DNA of 64,000 bases from Pontibacter ummariensis (GTDB taxonomy: Bacteria > Bacteroidota > Bacteroidia > Cytophagales > Hymenobacteraceae), in NCBI RefSeq assembly GCF_900188175.1, contig NZ_FZOQ01000020.1:1-64000 (forward strand). The letters are read 5' to 3'. The translations under genes and the position numbers were made by a program. Under the pieces are notes generated by a model that worked only from the letters and a program-made list of their open reading frames with translations, was not told the DNA's origin and searched no databases. How positions within the stretch are numbered: the first letter of the stretch is position 1; each line of letters starts with the position of its first letter. Of this stretch, positions 16,629 to 25,472 are shown piece after piece.

Positions 16629-18329
16629 ATGGAGCTTCAACACGAAGAGTCAGTGCAGCAGGACTTACTGCAGCAGCTAAAAGAGACACAGCGGAAGCTG
16701 GAGGAAAGGAACAGACAACTTGAACTGATCAACCAGGTAGGCAGTATGCTCACGTCGGAGTTGGAACTGGATAAAGTGGTGCAGAGCGTAACAGACATTG
16801 CCACCAAAATCAGCAGTGCTAAGTTCGGGGCCCTGTTCTATAAAAAGTTTAACGAGAAAGGGGAGGAGTTTACCCTTTATGCCCTTTCCGGTGCTAACCG
16901 CGAGGATTTTGCTCATCTGCCTGTCATCCGGCACACGCCCATCCTGGAGCCTACCCTCACTGGTGAGCGAATAATACGTTCCGACGACATCACCAAAGAC
17001 CCGCGTTACGGGCAAAACCGGCCCCACCATGGCATGCCCAAAGGCCATTTGCCCGTCCGAAGCTATATGGCCATACCCGTGGTAACGAAGAGCGGCAGCG
17101 TGATCGGGGGCTTGTTTTTCGGCCATCCGGAGCCAGGTGTTTTTTCAGAAAAAGAAGAGGAACTGGTAAGCAACATTGCGCGGCAGGCAGCTGTTGCGAT
17201 CGATAATGCCCGTTTGTTCGAGGCAAAGCAACAGGCAGAGCAAAGAGTCCGGCTGGTCATTGAGTCTATCCCCCAGATGGCCTGGACCTCCCTGCCCGAT
17301 GGGGCCTTGGACTTTTTCAATAAACGATGGCAGGAGTACACAGGACAGTCGGTGGAGGAGTCGAGAGGGCATGGCTGGCAAGAGGTAGTTCATCCGGATG
17401 ACTTACCCAAGACGCTTGAGGCCTGGCAGAACTCGCTTAACCAACAGGAGGTGTTTAAGACGGAGCACCGGATAAGGAGAGGGCATGATGGGGTTTACCA
17501 CTGGCACCTGAGCCGGGCTGTGCCTGTACAAGACGAGGAGGGGAAGCTGGCCTGGTGGGTAGGCACGAGTACCGATATAGATGATCAGATACAGGCGCAG
17601 AAAAGCCTGCTGGAGAAGAACAAGGAACTGGTGAAGATAAACGAGGACCTGGACAACTTCGTGTACATCGCCTCCCATGACCTGAAGGCTCCTGTTTTAA
17701 ACATAGCAGAGCTGGTAAAGGAGTTACACAGCTCTGCAGCCCTTGAAACAGGAGATGAGCAGATGCTTTTCAGCTACCTGAACAAGTCTATCTATAAACT
17801 GAACCGTACCATTCAGGATCTGTCTGACGTGGCAAGGTCACAGAAGGGCATAGAGGCTCCTGTTGAGCGCCTCACGCTACAGGAAATACTGGAAGAGGTG
17901 CAGTTTGGGCTTAAGAGCGTGATAGCTGAAACGGAGGCGGTTATTCTGACAAAGCTGGAGAAGGCGCCTGTCATTCCTTTTTCAAGAGTAAACCTGAAAA
18001 GTGTGTTGTTCAACCTGGTTAGTAACAGCTTGAAGTACCGCTTTCCCGGGCGTAGCCCAATCATCGAAGTAAGCAGCTCCGTAGAGCCAGACTATTTTGT
18101 GATTTCTGTATCGGATAATGGCCTGGGTATGGACCTTGAAGCCCAGCGCAGTAAGCTCTTCCAGATGTTCCGGCGCTTTCACGATCATGTGCCGGGCTCC
18201 GGCGTAGGCCTGTATATCGTGAACCGGATCATCAAAAACCAGGGCGGCTATATAGAGGTGAACAGCAAAGTGGGCGAAGGCACTACCTTTACGCTCTTTA
18301 TCAAAAGAGGTCCTGTTGCCTTGCCTTAG
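16629..18329 (+). CDS. GAF-PAS sensor histidine kinase
   Basis: A 566-aa cytosolic kinase. A short coiled coil (1-35) is followed by GAF at about 35-190 ('SAKFGALFYKKFNEKGEEFTLYALSG', ending 'ARQAAVAIDNARLFEAKQQAE'), PAS at about 205-325 ('IPQMAWTSLPDGALDFFNKRWQEYTG', PAC end 'VGTSTDIDDQ'), a dimerisation domain with His350 in 'IASHDLKAPVLN', and HATPase motifs 'VSDNGLGM' and 'GSGVGLYIVNRI'. The kinase core is close to that of the protein encoded at 13692 ('EDLDNFVYIASHDLKAP' against 'KDLDNFVYTASHDLKAP'), suggesting recent duplication. Neighbours on both sides are STAS-like proteins. Confidence 0.88.
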   Translation: MELQHEESVQQDLLQQLKETQRKLEERNRQLELINQVGSMLTSELELDKVVQSVTDIATKISSAKFGALFYKKFNEKGEEFTLYALSGANREDFAHLPVIRHTPILEPTLTGERIIRSDDITKDPRYGQNRPHHGMPKGHLPVRSYMAIPVVTKSGSVIGGLFFGHPEPGVFSEKEEELVSNIARQAAVAIDNARLFEAKQQAEQRVRLVIESIPQMAWTSLPDGALDFFNKRWQEYTGQSVEESRGHGWQEVVHPDDLPKTLEAWQNSLNQQEVFKTEHRIRRGHDGVYHWHLSRAVPVQDEEGKLAWWVGTSTDIDDQIQAQKSLLEKNKELVKINEDLDNFVYIASHDLKAPVLNIAELVKELHSSAALETGDEQMLFSYLNKSIYKLNRTIQDLSDVARSQKGIEAPVERLTLQEILEEVQFGLKSVIAETEAVILTKLEKAPVIPFSRVNLKSVLFNLVSNSLKYRFPGRSPIIEVSSSVEPDYFVISVSDNGLGMDLEAQRSKLFQMFRRFHDHVPGSGVGLYIVNRIIKNQGGYIEVNSKVGEGTTFTLFIKRGPVALP

Positions 18330-18453
18330 CAGGTAGGGGTTCGTCAAAAACTGCACCTCATCGGGAACCGGTACTTAACGTAAATAGGAATTATCCGTTA
18401 GGGAGAGAAGTGTTTAAGGCCGTATAAAGAGGGGAGTGTCCTGGAACGCAGGA

Positions 18454-18858
18454 ATGAAGTGTATGATTATTTACGAAAACAGCTTTATAAAATTAGACTA
18501 TAACCCGGCAACAGACGTCCTGCTGGTGGACATGCCAAGGATAGACACCATGATTATGCCCGAGGTGAGGAGCGCTCTGGCAATTATTGCAGAGCATGTG
18601 CGGAACTATGATGTGAAAAGGCTGTTAGTAGATGCCCGCCAGACAAAGGTAGAGGTAAACGAGGAAAGCTATACAGCACTGATCTCCGAGTTTAGCCAAA
18701 GCCTGATGACCACCCGCTTGCAAAAAGTGGCCCGCATTGTAAGCGCCAGTGAGGTCAGGGAAAAGGCGGTGAAGAAGGTGTACGAGCGGGATGGCCTCCC
18801 CCTGCAGTTTAAGAACTTCGAAGAGATGGCACCCGCGATAGAGTGGCTTACTGCGTAA
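18454..18858 (+). CDS. STAS/SpoIIAA-like protein (copy 2)
   Basis: A 134-aa homologue of the 15772 protein. Its order of elements is the same: 'MIIYENSFIKLDYNPATDVLLVDMPRI', then 'YDVKRLLVDARQTKVEVNEESYTALI', then 'LQKVARIVSASEVREKAVKKVYE', and a last helix ending 'EWLTA'. The ATG at 18454 follows a GGA-rich stretch and matches the start of copy 1; an alternative start at 18436 adds six residues. It lies 125 bp after the GAF-PAS kinase. A partner-switch or phospho-relay accessory role is inferred from position only. Confidence 0.6.
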   Translation: MKCMIIYENSFIKLDYNPATDVLLVDMPRIDTMIMPEVRSALAIIAEHVRNYDVKRLLVDARQTKVEVNEESYTALISEFSQSLMTTRLQKVARIVSASEVREKAVKKVYERDGLPLQFKNFEEMAPAIEWLTA

Positions 18859-19113
18859 GTTACCAGACTGAAGCTGCGCTACCTGGTGCTGTATATAAAA
18901 TGGGACCTCTCCCCGTTTTAGCTTGCCTAGCTTTTATTAGGCTGCATCAGGCAGGATGCCCTAAATGGAAGCCATGTGATCGGGTGAACAGCTGTGATGC
19001 TAGCGTGTCGTTCATGTACAGTTTGGTAGTCCCAAAGGCGCCACCATCACAGCATACCGAAGTACCATGTGGGCGACAGCGCGCGGAAGCTGAAAACAGC
19101 GTAGGCATGACTA

Positions 19114-20013
19114 TTACACATCAAAGTACGTAGCGTACTTCCTTGGCAGGTCCTTCAGCGGCTTTATCTTGATGTCTTTATAGTACACCTCCGCGGCTTC
19201 GCTCTGTAGCTGTATTTTCCCCCTCGTAAGAGGAACAGACCGGCCCTTGTCCATGTAGCGGGAGTTCTGCAGCACCATTACCACGTGCCCGTTTACGATG
19301 TGCAGGCTCTTGTCTTCAAAGCAAATCAGCTCTATTTCGGTCCAGTCCCCGGCCGGGCTTTCATGGTCTTCGCTACGCAGGCAGAAACCGTCTATGCTTG
19401 TTCCTGCACCAAGCGGCAGGAAAGGCTGTCTGGTGCTTGCCACCGTGTTCATGTCTCCTTCCGGTATAAAAGCACGCACGTCTATGGCTGAGGATGCTAT
19501 CGTCCAGTAGTCGCCCATGTGCCCCTCCATGATCTGGAACTCCTGCGAGAGCATCCAGGCCCGCCAATAGTCAACGCCGCTCTCGCCAATGGAATGGTAA
19601 AGTATACCTGAGTCTTTCAGTTTGTCCGTTCGGGGCACCCATTTCTTGTCGCCCCATTTTACTTGCAGCTTCAGGTGGTAGTTTTCGAACTCCTGCTTCG
19701 TAAAGATACTCCCGTAGATCTCCCCGCTTATTTTCAGGACCGGTTCGCCGTTTTTCGCTACCACCGAGAAGACGTTGTTAACATTCTTGTTGTACCCAAT
19801 GGGCGCTATCACCGTCCCGTCCGTCTCTGTGGGCACCTCCCCCTTGTACCCGTCCTGGTGCCGGTAACTCAGGTACATGTCCCAGTTAGAAAGCTCACTG
19901 TCGAGCAAGGGCACCCACTCTTCTTTCGCATGAAAGGAACTCACACCAAACAGGCAGACTGAGGCAAAGGCGCAGGCTGCCAGACTATTTTTAATGCTGA
20001 CCAGGCTTTTCAT
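19114..20013 (-). CDS. DUF1080 family secreted protein (3-keto-disaccharide hydrolase-like)
   Basis: A 299-aa protein with a signal peptide (about 1-29). The mature part has the DUF1080 concanavalin-like fold: start 'EWVPLLDSELSNWDMYL', core 'ENYHLKLQVKWGDKKWVPR', 'DSGILYHSIGE', 'EFQIMEGHMGDYW', and end 'GKIQLQSEAAEVYYKDIKIKPL'. Family members bind or hydrolyse glycans, including 3-keto-disaccharides. It is divergent from an AraC-type regulator 195 bp away, which may control it. Confidence 0.85.
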   Translation of the reverse strand: MKSLVSIKNSLAACAFASVCLFGVSSFHAKEEWVPLLDSELSNWDMYLSYRHQDGYKGEVPTETDGTVIAPIGYNKNVNNVFSVVAKNGEPVLKISGEIYGSIFTKQEFENYHLKLQVKWGDKKWVPRTDKLKDSGILYHSIGESGVDYWRAWMLSQEFQIMEGHMGDYWTIASSAIDVRAFIPEGDMNTVASTRQPFLPLGAGTSIDGFCLRSEDHESPAGDWTEIELICFEDKSLHIVNGHVVMVLQNSRYMDKGRSVPLTRGKIQLQSEAAEVYYKDIKIKPLKDLPRKYATYFDV

Positions 20014-20207
20014 AATTATTTAATTAAGTGTGTTTAATAGATTATGAGCGGCTTCCTTGTAAACTGACTGAATACGCCCGACTTGTTCTGCCGCCTTCAA
20101 AAAGAAGCAGTTCATCTTACTCAAAAGTAGATAAGGTGCCTTACTAATGTGTTGTAAAAATCCATTGTTTTATGGTAGATATGGCTATCTGTTTGTACTT
20201 TCATTGT

Positions 20208-21092
20208 ATGAAGCGCTACATCCAGTACGAACCCTTCAATATTTACCAGTTTGACACCAGCCACTGGCAGCACCCGGTTCACAAGCATAGTTACTTCGAG
20301 ATCATCTTTATCCGGAGCGGGCGTGGGCTGCATGTGATCAACGACAACACCGTGCTGTACACAGCGGGTGATGTGTTCTTACTTGGGCCGGAAGACTACC
20401 ATTACTTTGACATACAGGAGCACACGACTTTTTGCTATATCCGCTTTACAGCGGTGTACATAAAGGATCAGGTAACGGCCCCGGACTGGATGCGGACAAT
20501 TGATTTTATTCTGAACTCCCCCTATACCTGCAGTGGGACGATCGTGACAGATGCGAAAGAAAAAGAGCATCTGGATCATTTGCTGTCGGTACTGCTGCAT
20601 GAGTACAACAACCGGGGGGAGAGTGCTTACGAACTGATCATGCACAGCATCCTGAAAGCGATGCTCGCCATCCTGGCCAGGAATATGGTGCGGCAGAAGC
20701 TAGGCGAAAGGAAGAAAACAAAGAGTGCCAGGCTTATCGAAGATATGATGCTGTACATCAGCCAGCACATTTATGAGCCGGATGCCTTGCGGATAGAGCG
20801 ATTAGTGGAGAAATTTAATTTTTCGCCCAGCTACCTCAGCGTGTTCTTCAAAAAAGAAACAGGAGAGTCCTTACAGCAATACATTCTGCAGTATAAGCTG
20901 AAGATGATTGAGAGCCGCTTGCTGTTTAGCCAAATGAGTATCTCCCAGATAGGGTATGAGTTTGGCTTTGCGGATGGCAGCCATCTGAACAAGCTGTTTA
21001 AAAAACACTACGGCCTTGCCCCCGGTGAGTACAGGGCTGCAGCAATGGTTGACAAGGGAAAGTCAGGAGCCAATGGCACCTGGACAACCTAA
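20208..21092 (+). CDS. AraC family transcriptional regulator
   Basis: A 294-aa regulator with an N-terminal cupin-like sensing domain ('HWQHPVHKHSYFEIIFIRSGRGLHVIND', 'AGDVFLLGPEDYHYF') and a C-terminal double HTH ('LVEKFNFSPSYLSVFFKKETGESLQQYILQYKLK', 'ISQIGYEFGFADGSHLNKLFKKHYGLAPGEYR'). The ATG at 20208 starts right at the conserved region; upstream in-frame starts add a hydrophobic stub unlike the family. It is divergent from the DUF1080 gene and so probably controls it. The inducer is likely a carbohydrate. Confidence 0.88.
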   Translation: MKRYIQYEPFNIYQFDTSHWQHPVHKHSYFEIIFIRSGRGLHVINDNTVLYTAGDVFLLGPEDYHYFDIQEHTTFCYIRFTAVYIKDQVTAPDWMRTIDFILNSPYTCSGTIVTDAKEKEHLDHLLSVLLHEYNNRGESAYELIMHSILKAMLAILARNMVRQKLGERKKTKSARLIEDMMLYISQHIYEPDALRIERLVEKFNFSPSYLSVFFKKETGESLQQYILQYKLKMIESRLLFSQMSISQIGYEFGFADGSHLNKLFKKHYGLAPGEYRAAAMVDKGKSGANGTWTT

Positions 21093-21412
21093 TAGCACAA
21101 GGGGACGCTTGTGCTTCCGCTGCTTTGGCTGCGGAAGCCTGCTAACATGCTACTACTATAGAGTCTTTATTTTGCTTTTGGCAATGCAAGGCGCATGCAA
21201 ATGTTGCGCCATGAGGTTTACAGCAGGACTTACTTGAAATCAGTTCTGCTACTGATACTGTTTAGTAAACATTACACCTGACGGGTGGTTTAGAGGTAGC
21301 AGGTTTAAATCGGCAATCAAGTAGCCAAAGTACCGCACTATAACAAAGGTGGTGTAGCATTTTAAAGTAAATTTGAGCCATCTATAGGATGGCTTATCGC
21401 AATACAAATATT
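21093..21412. other. Intergenic, no gene seen
   Basis: About 320 bp between the AraC gene and the PLP enzyme, with no recognised feature beyond the presumed promoter of the PLP enzyme. Confidence 0.4.
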
Positions 21413-23257
21413 ATGGAAAAAGATAAAGTACTGAATTATATAAAAGATGTATTAGAAAACATGCCAGCTGACTGGTTGAGGCTAACAACTCATCGACTGG
21501 ATATTTACAATGAACAATTAGCCAAAACCCAATTCCTGGAGCAGTTTGAAGCCTTATTTGAGAAGAGAGATGCTGAGACGGCAGCACTCTGTGCTTTACC
21601 CACTGCTTTCGATTATATTCGATTAGGGCACCCCTTATCTTCGGTGCTGGAATGGGCAATTGCCCGCTTGCACCAGCTGAAACCGGAAAATGTCATAAGT
21701 TTCTCATCCAGGACGATGCCTGTTTTAGCAGTTCTACGGAAAAACTTGCTGGATCAGAAGAACACCCGCATCGTGTATACCGGTGCGTTACCGGACTTTT
21801 TTGACGCCGAAGTACTGAAGCACGTTTACGGGTATAAGTTTGACTTAGAACATGTCGGGAAGTTAGAAGACGTTACGGAGTTTAACGGAAGTACCATCTT
21901 CTTTTCACAGGAAGATGAAATTGGCCATGCCGACCTCCCCCCAGCTATTGACTTCTATGTAAGTGTTCATTCTCAGCTTGGCAGTATTATACTGGTAAAT
22001 GGTGAACAGAATAACGGGTACGTGTCAGAAATTCAGCATGTGAGAAGGAGAGAGAGCATCGCCATGACGCCAGCCAACTGTTTCGCTGCCTTACAGCAAC
22101 TGATAGGAAAATCTTCTTCCGATAAGGAGGAACGTAATGCCGCGGCAAACAATGCACAAGTTCAGGATCTGATCAAAGAGATTACAGGCACAAGTTCAGA
22201 TGCGCTGCTTGGTTCCTCCGGACTGTCGATGCAATATGCGATCATGATGGGGCTGGTTCACGATGCCCTGGAAAAGCACGCTGGAAAGGCCATCAAGTTT
22301 GTTGTTCCTCCAAACTGCTATGGTGGTACAAACGACCAGGCAAGACGAATAGCTGCTATTTTGGACAATGTGGAAGTGGTGGACTTACTGGTTGACAGAG
22401 ATCATAACATGGTCCAGAGTATTGACACGGTGCTGGAGAAAATTGCCAGCCAGGATGCTGTCCCTTACATTATCGCTGAAATCCCAACAAACCCAAGGGT
22501 CGAAGTTCCGGATCTTGTAAAATTAAGGGAGGTGCTGCGTAAAGCGCGTAAGACGGCTAGCGGAGAAGTAGCTGTTGATCCGGTGTTTATTCTGGATCAA
22601 ACTTTCTGCCCGAATGTGCAATTCGTAAGCAGAGACGGGATACTCTCAACGATCAGGACGATTTCATACGTTAGCGGATCGAAATTCCCGAGTGGCGGAA
22701 AGGTTACAGCCGGCTACTGTGTAGCCAACACAAAAGCGGAGGCCTTGCTTGAAAAAATAGAGAAGCATCTAAGACTTTGCGATAACGAGGCGACCGACCT
22801 GCAAGTTAAAATTCTGGCAGAACAGCTGCCTTCCATGAACCAAAGGATTGAGGCTGCCTACAGGAATACGCGTGAATTTGTAAACTTTATAAAGGAGACC
22901 TTACCGGAGGCGAAGATCAATTTCGTTTCAGAAGAACTGGCACAGGAAGGATTTACGCCATCCGTGTTCTCACTGGATCTTCCGACAAAGGGGAATACGC
23001 ATGAAGAAAGGGAAGCCTACAAGCGGTCCTTAAATAATAAGTTGATCAACATGATGATCACCGAAATCCCGCATGAAAGTAAGTACTGTGTGAGCTACGG
23101 GCAGTTAAAGGGAAGTTACTGGACGATACCTGCCACCTCCACGCAAGGCACGACCAAAGAAGCCGACAAAGATTACATTGCCCGGGTATCCCTGTCACCG
23201 GACATGGATCTGGAGCTTCATAAAAAAGTCTTTTCAGATTTTGTGGAGCAAATCTAG
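21413..23257 (+). CDS. PLP-dependent enzyme of the Cys/Met metabolism superfamily (fold type I), unusually long
   Basis: A 614-aa protein (an ATG at 21389 would add eight residues). The C-terminal two thirds has the fold-type-I pattern: 'GLSMQYAIMMGLVHDAL', 'VVPPNCYGGTNDQARRIAAIL', 'VPYIIAEIPTNPRVEVPDL', 'VFILDQTFCPNVQF', and the likely Schiff-base Lys in 'YVSGSKFPSGGKVTAGYCV'. These features recall cystathionine gamma-synthase relatives. About 230 N-terminal residues precede this core, giving a protein well above the usual length of roughly 400. The substrate is unknown. It is monocistronic with a terminator, and its end lies 186 bp from the left edge of the genomic island. Confidence 0.65.
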   Translation: MEKDKVLNYIKDVLENMPADWLRLTTHRLDIYNEQLAKTQFLEQFEALFEKRDAETAALCALPTAFDYIRLGHPLSSVLEWAIARLHQLKPENVISFSSRTMPVLAVLRKNLLDQKNTRIVYTGALPDFFDAEVLKHVYGYKFDLEHVGKLEDVTEFNGSTIFFSQEDEIGHADLPPAIDFYVSVHSQLGSIILVNGEQNNGYVSEIQHVRRRESIAMTPANCFAALQQLIGKSSSDKEERNAAANNAQVQDLIKEITGTSSDALLGSSGLSMQYAIMMGLVHDALEKHAGKAIKFVVPPNCYGGTNDQARRIAAILDNVEVVDLLVDRDHNMVQSIDTVLEKIASQDAVPYIIAEIPTNPRVEVPDLVKLREVLRKARKTASGEVAVDPVFILDQTFCPNVQFVSRDGILSTIRTISYVSGSKFPSGGKVTAGYCVANTKAEALLEKIEKHLRLCDNEATDLQVKILAEQLPSMNQRIEAAYRNTREFVNFIKETLPEAKINFVSEELAQEGFTPSVFSLDLPTKGNTHEEREAYKRSLNNKLINMMITEIPHESKYCVSYGQLKGSYWTIPATSTQGTTKEADKDYIARVSLSPDMDLELHKKVFSDFVEQI

Positions 23258-23392
23258 TATTCGTCGAGGAAGCCACCCACCTTACCGATATCTACTATCT
23301 GCACTTGCTTAGTATTGGCAGATACCAACTTAAAGAGGCAGACGCACATCACATTTTGTGATGAGCTGAGAGCTAAAACCGCACAACTGAAA

Positions 23393-23420
23393 GCCACAGC
23401 CGTAACGCTGTGGCTTTTTC
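23393..23420 (+). terminator. Terminator of the PLP enzyme gene
   Basis: Stem GCCACAGC (23393-23400) pairs with GCTGTGGC (23407-23414), then TTTTT. It is the last core-type element before the island. Confidence 0.8.
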
Positions 23421-23442
23421 ATTTGCAGCAGGTCAGCCCTAT

Positions 23443-23723
23443 AGTACGTCACAAAGAATAAAGCTGAATTTAAATGCCAGGTCTGGAACTGCTCTAAGTC
23501 TATCTCTGCGCTTTATACTGACTTCTATACGGACTACAGCTTCTTAGAGGAGCTACAGAGGCTTAAGAAGGATGAGATAAAAGAAGTGCCGCTTGAGTAC
23601 TGCACGCTTCACCTAGTGCCCTTAGACAAGACTACAATAAGGTTCTATGACAGACTAGAGAACAAGAATAGAAAAACATTAGAGAATTTAAATCAACAAG
23701 AAAATGCCAGTATCAAGAAATAG
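23443..23723 (+). pseudogene. 3' remnant of an HUH Rep gene
   Basis: This stretch matches bases 35473-35753, the end of the intact HUH Rep gene, at high identity and at a constant offset of 12,030 bases. It covers Rep residues from the second Tyr of motif III (Y198) to the C-terminus, remains in frame and keeps the stop codon, but has no start, motif I or HUH motif. Most differences are at third codon positions, as expected for divergence while both copies were functional. Confidence 0.85.
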
Positions 23724-23979
23724 GAAAAAGAAAAGTGATCAGAGTAATAACCATAGGCCTAAAGCTGCTAAGCACATGTGCATCCATGAATTGTTCAGGC
23801 TACAGACAAACCCCTGCAGGAAATGTGGAGGGGTAAGAGACGAATTTAGCTATAAGGAGCTGCCTGATGAGCAGCAGCCACATTGGAAAGAAACAGGAAT
23901 GTTAGATTCAATAGACTACTTCCTTTACTGTCCAAGCTGTGAGGAGTATTCAGCAATTTTAGCAGTAGATGAGTATTAA
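23704..23979 (+). CDS. Small Cys-rich, probable zinc-binding protein (copy 1)
   Basis: A 91-aa protein starting with a basic tail ('MPVSRNRKKKSDQSNNHR'), then 'MCIHELFRLQTNPCRKCGGVRDEFSYKEL' and 'DYFLYCPSCEEYSA'. Two CxxC pairs plus a Cys-x-His suggest a zinc ribbon. The start overlaps the Rep stop region by 20 bp, as in copy 2 at 35734, so it was translationally coupled to Rep. A role in replication or mobilisation of the element is an inference; no known family is recognised. Confidence 0.65.
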   Translation: MPVSRNRKKKSDQSNNHRPKAAKHMCIHELFRLQTNPCRKCGGVRDEFSYKELPDEQQPHWKETGMLDSIDYFLYCPSCEEYSAILAVDEY

Positions 23980-24081
23980 ATTAAAAATATTTATATAGTA
24001 AGGTTATATTACATTTGTAGCATCACTACGCTTGTTTAAACCTAAGCAAAAATAGCTTGTATGTTGTACTAAACTACTGAA

Positions 24082-25461
24082 ATGAACAGAATTCAAAATT
24101 TCTCAATAAAGAATCTTTTTGGATACCAGAATGTAAAACTGTCATTCAAAGACAATATCTTGATTCTTATGGGTGAAAACGGACTAGGAAAAACATCTAT
24201 CCTTAATTCCCTTTATTTTACTTTAACTCAAAAGTGGAAAAAGCTACACAAAATTAATTTTGAAGCAATAGAGGTGACCATAGATAATCAATCTTTTAGT
24301 TTTACTAAAGATCAATTGTCGTGGTTTATAGATAACCATAGTAATAAAAAGCTTAGCCGCTACAGAAACCTTAGAACAGAAATCATCAACTCCATAGACC
24401 ATGAGGACTTAATTAGCTTTATAAATGAGAGGTCCGATGAGAAGGTTGATAGGCATAGAATTATCTATGAATATGTCCGTAAGAGGAAAATTAACCGTGA
24501 AATGACTGCACCTACTGGCTTGATCATTGAGCTTATAGACCAAATTTTTCAGCAGCCAGATGTAACAGGATTTGAAAAATTAGTTGAATATTTAGATAAG
24601 GCTGAATCCATAAATATTTTATATTTTCCTACTTATAGAAGAGTTGAGGAGGAACTCCATAATTTAGGAAGATTGAAAGGAGTGAGTTCATACGATTTTC
24701 CTGTAGAATTGAGAGTTGAGGAGGATGAAACTGAAGAGTTAGAGGAGGAAACACTTATTCAGTTTGGTATGGAAGATGTTGTTCAACGAATAAAAAACAT
24801 AATAGCCAAAATCAATGACTCTTCTATAAAAGGATTTGCCAAAGTAACAGGTGAGATGCTTCATCAATTGCAGGAAGGATTTCCAAAGCTGTCCAATGAA
24901 GAAATATTAAGTATAAATGGTAATAACATTGAAATCATACTTAATAGAGTTAAAAATAACCTTTCTGAAGCTGATAGAAATAATATCCTTAACCTATTGA
25001 ACACGCAAGAGCTACTTCATAAGCAGGAGCTAGCGTATTTCCTTATAAAACTTGAAGCGATTTACCTCCAGCAACAGAGCTTAGATAATTCTATAAAACA
25101 TTTCGCAAATGTTTGTAATGAATATTTGGTTGATAAAAGGTTCTTTTTTGATGAGAGCTTAGTGACTCTCATTATTCTCAACAACAGGACAAACAAAAAA
25201 GTAGAACTTAATCAGCTTTCTTCAGGAGAAAAACAAATAGTGTCTCTCTTTTCGAAATTATATTTAGAGGATGAAAGAGATTTAATTGTATTCTTTGATG
25301 AGCCTGAACTGTCTTTATCTATAAAGTGGCAAAAGCAACTTCTTCCCCATGTTGTAGAGACTGATAAGTGTAACTTTCTTCTAGCTGTTACTCACTCTCC
25401 TTTCATTTTCAATAATGAGCTGGAGAAATATGCGGTCGGCATGAATGTGTTTATTGACTAA
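24082..25461 (+). CDS. ariA: PARIS system ATPase, AriA-like (AAA15/ABC-type)
   Basis: A 459-aa ATPase with Walker A GENGLGKTS at residues 31-39, signature 'LSSGEKQ' near 379-385, Walker B 'LIVFFDEPE' with Asp406/Glu407, and a switch His near residue 438 ('AVTHSP'). The middle part is helical. The organisation and size fit AriA of PARIS, which forms a sensor scaffold and releases the AriB toxin when a phage anti-restriction protein such as Ocr is detected (established for PARIS of Enterobacterales). The partner starts 11 bp downstream. The gene is AT-rich like its island neighbours. The main alternative is another OLD-like AAA15/DUF4435 pair. Confidence 0.8.
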   Translation: MNRIQNFSIKNLFGYQNVKLSFKDNILILMGENGLGKTSILNSLYFTLTQKWKKLHKINFEAIEVTIDNQSFSFTKDQLSWFIDNHSNKKLSRYRNLRTEIINSIDHEDLISFINERSDEKVDRHRIIYEYVRKRKINREMTAPTGLIIELIDQIFQQPDVTGFEKLVEYLDKAESINILYFPTYRRVEEELHNLGRLKGVSSYDFPVELRVEEDETEELEEETLIQFGMEDVVQRIKNIIAKINDSSIKGFAKVTGEMLHQLQEGFPKLSNEEILSINGNNIEIILNRVKNNLSEADRNNILNLLNTQELLHKQELAYFLIKLEAIYLQQQSLDNSIKHFANVCNEYLVDKRFFFDESLVTLIILNNRTNKKVELNQLSSGEKQIVSLFSKLYLEDERDLIVFFDEPELSLSIKWQKQLLPHVVETDKCNFLLAVTHSPFIFNNELEKYAVGMNVFID

Positions 25462-25472
25462 ATTTTTTTCTT

